DNA of 10,689 nt from an uncultured Corynebacterium sp. (GTDB taxonomy: Bacteria; Actinomycetota; Actinomycetes; Mycobacteriales; Mycobacteriaceae), in NCBI GenBank assembly GCA_915275065.1, contig CAJZGD010000072.1, forward strand, positions 1-10,689, in the 5' to 3' direction. The position numbers were made by a program, and so were the translations under genes. The notes under the pieces were generated by a model. That model was not told the DNA's origin. It searched no databases and saw only the letters and a list, made by a program, of their open reading frames with translations. This document shows, piece by piece, positions 1 to 7,094 of the stretch (its first letter is position 1; each line of letters opens with the position of its first letter).

Positions 1-1028
1 CGCGCCGCCGTGCCCAAGCGGCCCTGGCCCGGGTCGTGGCCGATGCCGCCCGGGACCTCCTGGCTCGCGCCACCGACGCCACCGAACGCGCCACCTCTGA
101 CCGGGATGCTGCCATCACCCGCCGGAACCAGGTGCAAACCCGACTGGCCACGGCCAAGGATCAGGTGACTGCGCTGCGAACGCAACAAACCCGGCTCACC
201 GACAACGCCCACAACATGGAAATCGCCCGCAGCCAAGCACAGGTGCGCATGGAGGAAGCCCAAACTAAACTCGTGGAACAACTCGGGGTGCCCGTTACTG
301 ACATCATGCGCGACTACACGCCCGGGCCGGAATTCGACCTCAAACAAGAGAAGGCACGCCTCAAGCAAGCAGAGAAAGATTTATCGTCACTGGGTAAGGT
401 CAACCCCCTTGCGCTGGAAGAATACAAAGCATTAGAAGAACGTTATGAGTTTCTTTCCACCCAACTTGACGATGTGGAGCAGGCACGCAAAGACCTCACT
501 GACGTGATCGAAGACGTCGACGCCAAGATCCTGCAACTCTTCACCGACGCCTGGCTCGACGTCCAAGCCGAATTCCCCAAAGTGTTCGCCACACTCTTCC
601 CTGGCGGCGAAGGCCGACTCGTCCTCACCGAACCCGGCAGCATGCTCACCACCGGCATCGAGGTCGAGGCCCGCCCACCAGGAAAGAAAGTCAAACGCCT
701 CTCGCTCCTCTCCGGCGGCGAAAAATCCCTCACCGCCCTGGCCATGCTCGTGGCCATTTTCCGGGCACGCCCCTCACCCTTCTACGTCATGGACGAAGTA
801 GAGGCCGCGCTTGACGACGTGAACCTTCGGCGACTCATCGCCCTATTCGTGGAATTACGCAAAGACTCCCAGCTCATCGTCATCACCCACCAAAAACCCA
901 CCATGGATGTGGCAAACGTGCTGTATGGTGTGACGATGCGGGGCGACGGCATCACTAGGGTAATCTCCCAGCGCATGACGCCCGGCGACCTTGTCAACCC
1001 GCCCGCGCCCCAGTCGTCGCAAAGCTAA
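1..1028 (+). CDS. smc: Chromosome segregation protein SMC, C-terminal part (5' end outside window)
   Basis: SMC is the ATPase core of the bacterial condensin (SMC-ScpA-ScpB), which compacts and separates newly replicated chromosomes. The frame is open from base 3, so the gene starts upstream. About 340 C-terminal residues are visible. Up to about base 540 there is heptad-like, charged coiled coil with the usual SMC stretch around GKVNPLALEEY (396-428). The C-terminal ATPase lobe follows: the ABC signature LSGGEK (708-725), Walker B with the catalytic acid FYVMDEVEAALDD (780-818), and the switch histidine ITHQ (about 879-890). These are the normal parts of the C-terminal half of the head domain; Walker A and the hinge lie outside the window. 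The tail after the head is short and Pro/Ser/Gln-rich. The stop is TAA at 1026. The call is firm; the only limit is the missing N-terminal half. Confidence 0.97.
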   Translation, partial: RRRAQAALARVVADAARDLLARATDATERATSDRDAAITRRNQVQTRLATAKDQVTALRTQQTRLTDNAHNMEIARSQAQVRMEEAQTKLVEQLGVPVTDIMRDYTPGPEFDLKQEKARLKQAEKDLSSLGKVNPLALEEYKALEERYEFLSTQLDDVEQARKDLTDVIEDVDAKILQLFTDAWLDVQAEFPKVFATLFPGGEGRLVLTEPGSMLTTGIEVEARPPGKKVKRLSLLSGGEKSLTALAMLVAIFRARPSPFYVMDEVEAALDDVNLRRLIALFVELRKDSQLIVITHQKPTMDVANVLYGVTMRGDGITRVISQRMTPGDLVNPPAPQSSQS

Positions 1029-1032
1029 ACAC

Positions 1033-1068
1033 TATAATGCTGATTAATACTTTTTCATATAGGAAGGA
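1033..1068 (+). promoter_or_regulatory. Promoter -10 box and ribosome binding site of the 1156-residue gene
   Basis: A perfect TATAAT lies at 1033-1038, five bases after the smc stop. No good -35 hexamer is present 17 bases upstream, which is common in corynebacteria, where the -10 box dominates. The predicted transcript would start near 1045. AGGAAGGA at 1061-1068 is a strong Shine-Dalgarno sequence, 11 bases before the ATG at 1080, and supports that start. The large gene can therefore be transcribed independently of smc, although read-through from smc is also possible because no terminator separates them. Confidence 0.55.
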
Positions 1069-1079
1069 TTTCGCAGTTC

Positions 1080-4000
1080 ATGAGCGAGTTTGAGCACCCC
1101 ATCAAGGACGTCACCGATTCCCTCTTGGGGTGGGCGACCCAGGCCGAATTGGAACTCGCCCAACGACTCAACCACCCGAACGTCACAATCATCGGCGACC
1201 TGGATCTCGCCAGCGACGAGGTGGAAAGAATCGAAAAGCTCTACGGCATCTTCCTCGCCCGCCAACTCGCCGCTGGCGGCAACCTCGCCGAACTCACCGC
1301 GCTCAGCCCCGCCCTCTTCCTGGTCACGCTCACCGCCCGCGCCAAAAAACTCGTGGCGGCAGACACTTTCAGCCGGGAATACCTCGGCGGCATTGGCCTC
1401 AGCGACCTGGTGCCGGAATCACAAATCGACGGCATTCTCGCCGACAAACTCGCCGAATACCTCACCAATATGCAGGTCAGCGCCTTCGACGCCGACCCCG
1501 TCACCATCCTCTGCTGGCATGCCGGATTCGTCAACACCGAAATACCGCAACTGCTCGAAACTATCGACACCGCGGCCGCCGAGCACGACAACCCCACCAT
1601 CGACGACCTGGAACTCCCACACTATTTTTCGGGATTCCACCAGGTCAGCCCCCATGCCGCGACCCTATACCAAGGCGTCATGGCGTTACGCAACTTCACC
1701 ACCACCCACCCCCAATCCTGGTTCGACCGCGACCGCAAACACCTAGAACCACAACTCCCCACCGCCATCGCCGATGCCGTGGCCGCCGAACTCCGCGAAC
1801 GACCCGTCGGCACCGAAGACCGGGCCGCCGCCGTGGGGGTCGCCAACCGGGAACTCCGGCCCCGGCTCATCCTCGACCCCGTCCGCAAAAAAGTATGCCT
1901 CCGCCTGCCGGAACAACGTGTCCCGGCCCGCGGCGAAATCACCTGGCGGGTCAGCCTCGAAGGCTCCACCACCGTCTACCGCACCGGCCGCGCCTGGGGA
2001 GACGTCACCGGCTACGCCGAATCCCTCGACATCACCCTGCCCCGTGCGGTGCGGGAAGTCACCGTCGAAGACCTATCCAACAACATCACCTGGAACGTGC
2101 CGGTGGTCAACACCAACGACCCCATACTGCTGTTCAATAAACGCGGCGGCTCCGTCACCGATAAGAAATCCCTCCACCACCAGCGGATCCGCGCCCTCAT
2201 CCCCGCCGAAAACCGACTCGTCGACGTGGTACACGACACGGACATTCAGCCTGTCAGCTCCTTCACCATTGGCGGCTGGGACGGTTGGGTATGCCACAAC
2301 GTGATCCTCGACGGAGTGGACTCGCTAGCCAGCCTCGACGCTGCGGCCACCACCACCCAATCCGACCTGAAACTCCTGCGCGTCGTTGACCCGCGGCAAC
2401 GAGTCACCTTCCGCACCCCCGACGAGGCCATCAAACATGTCACCACCCTGGGGGGACTCAAAGTCCACTCCCAATCCCTCGTCGCCGAATTTCCCCCCAC
2501 GCCCTCGGGCAACACCGAAATCTGGCACCTTTCCATCTCAGCGTTCGGCGGCGCGGGTCTTGCCGGTGAAGAAATCACCCAACCGGAACCCCTAGAGGTC
2601 CCGGCCGAAGGAGGCGTATTCCACGTCCTCGACCCGGACGCCTATGACGCGCCATGGGTGGGGGAATACCTGGTACGCATGCGCGGCCCCCGCAACGAAT
2701 CCTTCCGCCACGAATTCGCCATCGTGGAAGGCATGCTGGCCGTCACTACCTACGCCGGCTCTAGCGGATCCTGCCGCATCCCCGCCGGTGGGGGACTCAG
2801 CGAAGCCACCCTCATCGTGAAACCCGGCGACAAACCCTTCACCGCCCAGCCGGATAAGGTGCATGTTTCCGCCCAGGAAGCCGGCGCCGACTTCGTGGTG
2901 AGCACTGAAGAAGGCGACTCCCTGCCGCTACGCTTCAACCCCCCACGCCTGATTTTCGAACTACCGCTGCTCACCGAGCCGCCCATGTGGCGGGCCAGCC
3001 GCATGCTACTGCACCCACGCATGATCGACACGCAGGGCACCATCCGGGTACGGGGCGCCGGCGAACTGGAAGACCCGAAAATCTCGGTGCGCAACCACCA
3101 CGGGCAACCCGTGAAAACCACGAAACTCACAAGCCGAGACGGGGGCATAACCTATGTGGTACCCGTATCGAAGCTAGTTTCGACAACCACGGTGCTGTCG
3201 CGGGGACGCATCGACCTGGAATGGACCGACCCCAGCAACAACAAACGCATCTCCGTCACCCTCGCCGATGTGGAAACCACCGAACCGGCAACCGTGGCCC
3301 TGGACGGCGGAACCCTCACCGTCACCGGCACCGAACAACAAAACCTAGGCGTGTGGGTATGGCCAGAAACCGCCCCCTGGCATCCGGCCGACACCTTCCC
3401 CGTGGTCGATGGCGCCGTAACATTACCGGAAGAATATGTTGACGCCGGCAACCTCATAGTGCAGGTACACGTGCGCGACCCCTTCACCGTGCTCCACACC
3501 CCGGTGAGTCCCGGCCCGGAGGCCATAGTGCTAGAGCAGGAAGGATTCTTCGGAACCGACGACGGCGTGCTCGGTACTCTCTCGGCATTCATCTCGGGAA
3601 GCCACGACACCATCCCCGCCGATCCCCAGGTGATGCCGGTGTTGTGGGACATGCTGGCCAGTGGCGGGCATCGGCCCGAAACCATCAAAGCGGTACGCAC
3701 CGTGTTCCAAGCCAACCCGGATGCGTCCCTGCGTGGTCTCTCCCAATCACTGGTCAAATCCGCCCAACAACCCGGCCGATTCATCGAAACCGGACTGGTG
3801 CGCTGCCGTTTCACCGGGACGCCAAGCAGCGAAGCCATGGATGCGGATCTGCACCTTGCGGCATGGATAGGCACCCTGGAACTACTCGGGCAACTCGATC
3901 ACCTGTTCGGCGCCGAAGGCTACCCGGATGCGGCCAAAAACCAGGTGGAAGAAGTGAAGAAACAACTAGCGGCATTAGCGGGTGACAACATTTTAGAAAC

Positions 4001-4550
4001 CCTAAAAACCGCCCGCGACACCACACTGGATTCCGCCTGCATCGACAAAACCACCGTCATGCTGGCCGGCATGGACCCAGCCCAACAACGATTCCTACTG
4101 AACCAGGTGTTCGGGGAACACATCGTGCCGGGCGCCGTGCTAGACGATTCCAGCCGACTACTGGCGGTATTTGAAACCTTCAATCAGCGGGACAAACTGC
4201 GGGAACTCCTGGGCTCCGAAAACCTGATCGCGTCGGCGGTGACACTCCTGCGCACCCTGCGGAGCAGCAATAAATCCCTGTACGCGCTGGCCCGAATCCG
4301 GTTTGACAAGCTTGACGGGGTGGACACGAATGCGAAAGAAAACTTGTGGGCTCTAGCCCCCGTCGTGTCCCTGGTGCTGGCCCTGGCATCTCGTGTGTCC
4401 GCCCACGGGCTCATCACCTCCAACAAGACCTTGGACGCCGCCACCGCTGGATGGGCGCGGCTCGCTGAGGTGGTGCCGGACCTGGTGATCTCCGACATTG
4501 TTGCCGCCGACGCCATTGCGTTAGCGATCGCCAAACCCGGCATTGCCTAA
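1080..4550 (+). CDS. Large protein of unrecognised family, 1156 residues
   Basis: I do not recognise a named family. The start at 1080 has a good ribosome binding site (1061-1068). The protein has three parts. Residues 1 to about 255 look alpha-helical. From about 257 (RELRPRLILDP) to about 820 the sequence is beta-rich and looks like a string of sandwich or Ig-like domains, with Trp-rich signatures such as GWDGW (399-403) and a segment reading VWVWPETAPWHP (coding near 3350-3385). Residues from about 820 to 1156 are helical again. I see no signal peptide, transmembrane helix, Walker motif, nuclease or protease signature, so it is probably cytosolic and may be a scaffold or binding protein. 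Codon use matches smc (C/G-ending), so it does not look recently acquired. No obvious partner gene is adjacent; next comes a membrane-anchored hydrolase in a different codon style. Uninterrupted length and codon bias make it a real gene; function is unknown. Confidence 0.9.
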   Translation: MSEFEHPIKDVTDSLLGWATQAELELAQRLNHPNVTIIGDLDLASDEVERIEKLYGIFLARQLAAGGNLAELTALSPALFLVTLTARAKKLVAADTFSREYLGGIGLSDLVPESQIDGILADKLAEYLTNMQVSAFDADPVTILCWHAGFVNTEIPQLLETIDTAAAEHDNPTIDDLELPHYFSGFHQVSPHAATLYQGVMALRNFTTTHPQSWFDRDRKHLEPQLPTAIADAVAAELRERPVGTEDRAAAVGVANRELRPRLILDPVRKKVCLRLPEQRVPARGEITWRVSLEGSTTVYRTGRAWGDVTGYAESLDITLPRAVREVTVEDLSNNITWNVPVVNTNDPILLFNKRGGSVTDKKSLHHQRIRALIPAENRLVDVVHDTDIQPVSSFTIGGWDGWVCHNVILDGVDSLASLDAAATTTQSDLKLLRVVDPRQRVTFRTPDEAIKHVTTLGGLKVHSQSLVAEFPPTPSGNTEIWHLSISAFGGAGLAGEEITQPEPLEVPAEGGVFHVLDPDAYDAPWVGEYLVRMRGPRNESFRHEFAIVEGMLAVTTYAGSSGSCRIPAGGGLSEATLIVKPGDKPFTAQPDKVHVSAQEAGADFVVSTEEGDSLPLRFNPPRLIFELPLLTEPPMWRASRMLLHPRMIDTQGTIRVRGAGELEDPKISVRNHHGQPVKTTKLTSRDGGITYVVPVSKLVSTTTVLSRGRIDLEWTDPSNNKRISVTLADVETTEPATVALDGGTLTVTGTEQQNLGVWVWPETAPWHPADTFPVVDGAVTLPEEYVDAGNLIVQVHVRDPFTVLHTPVSPGPEAIVLEQEGFFGTDDGVLGTLSAFISGSHDTIPADPQVMPVLWDMLASGGHRPETIKAVRTVFQANPDASLRGLSQSLVKSAQQPGRFIETGLVRCRFTGTPSSEAMDADLHLAAWIGTLELLGQLDHLFGAEGYPDAAKNQVEEVKKQLAALAGDNILETLKTARDTTLDSACIDKTTVMLAGMDPAQQRFLLNQVFGEHIVPGAVLDDSSRLLAVFETFNQRDKLRELLGSENLIASAVTLLRTLRSSNKSLYALARIRFDKLDGVDTNAKENLWALAPVVSLVLALASRVSAHGLITSNKTLDAATAGWARLAEVVPDLVISDIVAADAIALAIAKPGIA

Positions 4551-4591
4551 CCAAGCAGCGTCTCACTAGTTTGGCGTGACCTGCCCAATTA

Positions 4592-4614
4592 GGCCCTGAC
4601 GTGGCGTCAGCGCC
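4592..4614. promoter_or_regulatory. Near-perfect inverted repeat, candidate operator
   Basis: CTGACG (4596-4601), TGG, CGTCAG (4605-4610) is a perfect inverted repeat. One mismatch further out it continues as GGC (4592-4594) and GCC (4612-4614), giving 10-base arms with one mismatch. It ends two bases before a -10-like TAATGT (4616-4621). There is no T-tract, so it does not look like an intrinsic terminator for the large gene upstream. A regulator-binding site for the first hydrolase is the more likely role; an RNA hairpin at the 3' end of the upstream transcript is the alternative. Confidence 0.5.
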
Positions 4615-4615
4615 G

Positions 4616-4629
4616 TAATGTCCATGTCA
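4616..4629 (+). promoter_or_regulatory. Predicted leaderless promoter of the first hydrolase
   Basis: TAATGT (4616-4621) fits the actinobacterial -10 pattern TANNNT and ends seven bases before the ATG at 4629. There is no recognisable Shine-Dalgarno sequence before this ATG, and no other start codon is available in frame between the upstream stop (4590) and 4629. Both facts fit transcription starting at the A of the start codon, a common arrangement in corynebacteria and mycobacteria. It is inferred from spacing only. Confidence 0.4.
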
Positions 4630-5615
4630 TGCGGAAAATTACTAAGAATCTCCTGCGGGTCCTGGGTGTCATCACAGTGCTGGTCTTCACCGCGGTGGGG
4701 GTTTCTGCCTATAACTACCACCACTATAAGCGCCGCGGTCCCGATCCCCGCGATAGTAGTGTCGTCGCGGCCCGGGGTGGCGTGACCCCAGTGTCTGGCA
4801 CCTATATGCGTGGTTTCTACTACCCGGCCCATGGTGCCGCGCACCCGGGAACGGTTGTGGTGTTCAAGGGATCCGATGGGAGCAATAATGATGAATTAGC
4901 CCGACAGGTTAGGAATCAGGGCTATAACGTGCTGGGTTTGTATTTCTTCGGCCAATCAGGTCAGCAACAGTATTTAGCGAATGTGCCGCTGGAATTTTTC
5001 GACGAAGTATTGGCGTGGATTAATGACCATGGCGATGTGCAGGAACCTATCACTGTCATGGGAGTGTCTAAAGGGGCGGAACTGGTGGCTAACCTGGCGA
5101 TTCGCTACCCAGAGATCGACAATATTGTGCTCTACACCCCTACGGCCTATAACTATCAGGGGATAAATTACCAGTGGGAGCCATCGCCCAGTTTCACCTG
5201 GCGGGGTGAGCCGGTCGACTATGTGCGGCTACGATTTCTCCCCTCAAGCATGGTGAGGTCAGTGATGAACCTACCAGTGTCGTACCGGAAAACTAGTGAA
5301 CAGGCGTTAGCCGAGGCCACCAACCTAGAGGCTGCCCGCATCCCGATCGAAAAATTCTCCGGGCACGGTTTGTTATTTGCGGGCGATCAGGATGCTATGT
5401 GGCCGGCCGATACGGCAGTGCGGGAACTAAGCAGCCGCAATAAAAACCTGGAAGGCGTGGTGTACCACGGTGCGGGGCATTTGTTTGATGAGGACATCAC
5501 CCACTATGGGCCAATATGGCCAACGATGTTTGGCGGTTCTATCGAAGACAACCGAATGGCAAAAACCCAATCGGACGCCTTACTCTTCCAGCGGCTACAA
5601 ACCTGGTACAGCTGA
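4629..5615 (+). CDS. Membrane-anchored alpha/beta hydrolase, BAAT C-terminal-like (first paralog)
   Basis: This is a serine alpha/beta hydrolase resembling the C-terminal catalytic domain of bile acid-CoA:amino acid N-acyltransferase / acyl-CoA thioesterases. In the 328-residue product, residues 1-10 are basic and residues 8-28 form one hydrophobic helix, so it is a signal anchor or uncleaved signal peptide with the enzyme outside the membrane. The nucleophile elbow is GVSKG (145-149, Ser147). The acid is probably Asp255 in GDQDAMWP and the base His284 in GAGH. Gly-rich VVVFKGSDGS (76-85) would form the oxyanion hole. The N-terminal domain of true BAAT/thioesterase proteins is absent; the anchor takes its place. 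It is about 60% identical by eye to the next gene, with matching catalytic residues. There is no lipobox. Substrate unknown: a lipid or ester of the cell envelope is plausible, acyl-CoA less so if the topology is right. The start is the only one in frame. Confidence 0.85.
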   Translation: MRKITKNLLRVLGVITVLVFTAVGVSAYNYHHYKRRGPDPRDSSVVAARGGVTPVSGTYMRGFYYPAHGAAHPGTVVVFKGSDGSNNDELARQVRNQGYNVLGLYFFGQSGQQQYLANVPLEFFDEVLAWINDHGDVQEPITVMGVSKGAELVANLAIRYPEIDNIVLYTPTAYNYQGINYQWEPSPSFTWRGEPVDYVRLRFLPSSMVRSVMNLPVSYRKTSEQALAEATNLEAARIPIEKFSGHGLLFAGDQDAMWPADTAVRELSSRNKNLEGVVYHGAGHLFDEDITHYGPIWPTMFGGSIEDNRMAKTQSDALLFQRLQTWYS

Positions 5616-5722
5616 GTGCGTGCCTATCTCGCAACCAGGATCCGGGCTGTGGCGGATTGTCGACGCTACCTATAACAAAGTTTTTATGTTCACAATTGAC
5701 CTTGGTGCTATCCCCGAAATTA

Positions 5723-5795
5723 TATAATCATGACAAATTGCATTCCCGGGTTCGAGCCAGGTCATTATCATAAGAATTGTAGTGAGATAAGTAGG
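5723..5795 (+). promoter_or_regulatory. Promoter -10 box and ribosome binding site of the second hydrolase
   Basis: A perfect TATAAT lies at 5723-5728 in the 188-bp gap between the paralogs. TTGACC at 5696-5701 resembles a -35 box, but the spacing is 21 bases, longer than optimal. Transcription from here would give an untranslated leader of about 70 bases. AAGTAGG (5789-5795) is one mismatch from AAGGAGG and lies eight bases before ATG 5804. This favours 5804 over the in-frame GTG at 5795, which overlaps the ribosome binding site. The second paralog can thus be expressed apart from the first. Confidence 0.5.
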
Positions 5796-5803
5796 TGCTT
5801 ATT

Positions 5804-6793
5804 ATGCGAAAACTCCTGAGGATTTTACTGCGTTGCGTCGGTGTTGTCGTGGCGTTGTGCCTGGTACTGGCAGGAGTGATCGCATATAACTCCAATCACT
5901 ACAAAGTACCGGGGGAGAACCCGCGTGATAGTAGTGTCGTAGCTCAACAAGGTGACGTGGAGTCTGTGACAGGCAACTACTTGCGTGGGTTCTACTACCC
6001 GGCTCATGGCACAGCGCAGCCCGGAACCGTGGTGGTGTTTGGCGGTTCGGAGGGCAGTAATAATAATGATGTGGCCCGCACACTTCAGGGCCAAGGATAT
6101 AACGTATTGGGGCTGTATTTCTTCGGCCAACCGGGTCAACAGGCAGAATTGGTGAAAGTGCCGCTTGAGTTTTTCCAGGAGGCATTAGACTGGCTGAAGC
6201 AGCATCAACACCAGGGCCCGCTGACGGTGTTGGGGGTGTCGAAGGGCGCCGAGCTGGTGGCAAACCTGGCGGTTCGCTATCCAGAGATCGATAATATCGT
6301 GGTGTTTACCCCTTCGGCCTACACCTATCAGGGGTTGGGCGACTATCGCAATGGGGCGTCATCGAGTTTCACATGGAAGGGCGAGCCGGTACCTTATGTG
6401 CCGCTGCGCATGCCGCTTCGCACCACGATCCGTTCCATCCTGGCCCTGCCGGTGTCGTATCGGGAAACCTATGAGCTTTCGCTCGCCGAGGCACCCGATC
6501 GGGAGGCTGCTCGGATTAAGATTGAGGAGTTTGCTGGTCGGGGCCTATTGTTTGCGGGTGACCAGGATGCCATGTGGCAGGGGGAAGCGGCGGTGCGGGA
6601 GCTGAGCGAGCGCAATAAAAACCTGGAGGCTGTGGTCTACCCAAACGCCGGCCACGTGTTTACCGAGGACGCTACCAAGCTGGGGAATTCGTGGAAAACC
6701 ATGCTGGGGGGAACAGTGGAAGGCAACCGGGAGGCGACGCTGCAATCCCGAACGCTGCTGAAGGAGCGCTTAGCCGCCTGGCACGCCAAGTAG
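5804..6793 (+). CDS. Membrane-anchored alpha/beta hydrolase, BAAT C-terminal-like (second paralog)
   Basis: Tandem duplicate of the preceding gene, 329 residues from ATG 5804. The start MRK matches the paralog and has a well placed ribosome binding site; an in-frame GTG at 5795 would add three residues. The layout is the same: a basic N-terminus, one hydrophobic helix at about 8-27, the conserved PRDSSVVA (40-47) just after the anchor, a Gly-rich oxyanion region VVVFGGSEGS (76-85), nucleophile elbow GVSKG (144-148, Ser146), acid Asp255 in GDQDAMW and base His284 in NAGH. Cys11 and Cys19 are in or next to the helix, but neither sits in a lipobox. All catalytic positions are intact in both copies, so neither is a decaying duplicate. 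The most divergent stretches are the anchor, the segment before the nucleophile strand, the segment near residues 178-188 (lid-like) and the C-terminus, as expected if substrate preference has shifted. The true substrate is not known. Confidence 0.86.
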   Translation: MRKLLRILLRCVGVVVALCLVLAGVIAYNSNHYKVPGENPRDSSVVAQQGDVESVTGNYLRGFYYPAHGTAQPGTVVVFGGSEGSNNNDVARTLQGQGYNVLGLYFFGQPGQQAELVKVPLEFFQEALDWLKQHQHQGPLTVLGVSKGAELVANLAVRYPEIDNIVVFTPSAYTYQGLGDYRNGASSSFTWKGEPVPYVPLRMPLRTTIRSILALPVSYRETYELSLAEAPDREAARIKIEEFAGRGLLFAGDQDAMWQGEAAVRELSERNKNLEAVVYPNAGHVFTEDATKLGNSWKTMLGGTVEGNREATLQSRTLLKERLAAWHAK

Positions 6794-6874
6794 GCTGTCG
6801 TCCGTGCCCTGGTGGTCGTCGTAACGCGCCAAAGCTCACGAATGAGGCATAAGCAGTTCGATAGACATAATTTT

Positions 6875-6893
6875 ATTGGTTATCACAATCAAT
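6875..6893. repeat. Imperfect palindrome, possible regulator site
   Basis: ATTGGTT (6875-6881), five bases, AATCAAT (6887-6893): seven-base arms with one mismatch that would be a G:T pair in RNA. It lies about 80 bases after the stop of the second hydrolase and over 80 before the terminator. It is not near a clear promoter, so its role is uncertain; AT-rich DNA gives such repeats by chance. Confidence 0.25.
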
Positions 6894-6956
6894 ATTCGCC
6901 GCTTTTGGTTATGGCAGTGAACGTCTGTCACTATTACGGCATGTAGCAGGCTATAG

Positions 6957-7002
6957 AATCACTGGGAGGTGCTGGGGATTGCGCCGTACCAGTGATTTTT
7001 TT
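6957..7002 (+). terminator. Intrinsic terminator
   Basis: AATCACTGG (6957-6965) pairs perfectly with CCAGTGATT (6989-6997), and the pairing is extended inside the loop by GGTGC (6968-6972) with GCGCC (6981-6985), using one G:T pair. The stem runs directly into seven T (6996-7002). This is the strongest terminator in the window. It lies about 165 bases after the second hydrolase stop, so that mRNA would carry a long 3' untranslated region, or the terminator serves a short RNA made within the gap. It insulates the third hydrolase from upstream transcription. Confidence 0.8.
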
Positions 7003-7081
7003 GCGTCTCGTGACGACTATATCCCGGTTTTATCTCAGTAATTATTTCCATATTATTAATAACCATCACTGGTAATGAGCG

Positions 7082-7094
7082 TACGATATACGTA
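7082..7094 (+). promoter_or_regulatory. Predicted leaderless promoter of the third hydrolase
   Basis: TACGAT (7082-7087) fits TANNNT and ends six bases before ATG 7094. No Shine-Dalgarno sequence precedes this ATG. The eight-base palindrome ATACGTAT (7088-7095) covers the predicted start site and the start codon. An alternative -10 box, TATTAT (7051-7056), would give a leader of about 30 bases, but still without a ribosome binding site. Confidence 0.35.

Larger units (their letters stand above)
6794..7093. other. 300-bp AT-rich intergenic region with inverted repeats, no convincing gene
   Basis: This gap has three structured elements: an imperfect palindrome at 6875-6893, a short inverted repeat AGTGA (6916-6920) / TCACT (6928-6932), and an intrinsic terminator at 6957-7002. 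After the terminator come AT-rich sequence with the palindrome TTATTAATAA (7053-7062) and the promoter of the third hydrolase. It is visibly richer in A and T than the genes on its left. A 34-codon open frame at 6842-6946 has no ribosome binding site and is not called. Confidence 0.6.

Noticed and set aside
3152..3874. Open frame of 240 codons on the minus strand within the 1156-residue gene.
   Set aside because: Low-complexity Ser/Arg/Thr composition and full overlap with a gene of strong codon bias; typical antisense shadow.
4566..4844. Open frame of 92 codons on the minus strand across the start of the first hydrolase.
   Set aside because: It covers the candidate operator and the anchor coding region of a gene whose paralog confirms the plus strand; no ribosome binding site or domain seen.
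5742..5764. GGGTTCGAGCC, similar to a tRNA T-loop, which could have marked a tRNA or attachment site.
   Set aside because: The flanking bases do not form a five-pair T stem and no anticodon arm, D arm or acceptor stem is found around it.
5795..5803. GTG at 5795 as the start of the second hydrolase.
   Set aside because: It overlaps the AAGTAGG ribosome binding site for ATG 5804, and the paralog begins with the same MRK sequence as the 5804 start.
5804..5868. Lipoprotein signal suggested by Cys11 and Cys19 in the second hydrolase.
   Set aside because: Neither Cys has the small residue at -1 needed for a lipobox, and the first paralog has no Cys in this region.
6842..6946. A 34-codon open frame in the gap after the second hydrolase.
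   Set aside because: No ribosome binding site, no recognisable pattern, and it runs through two inverted repeats.
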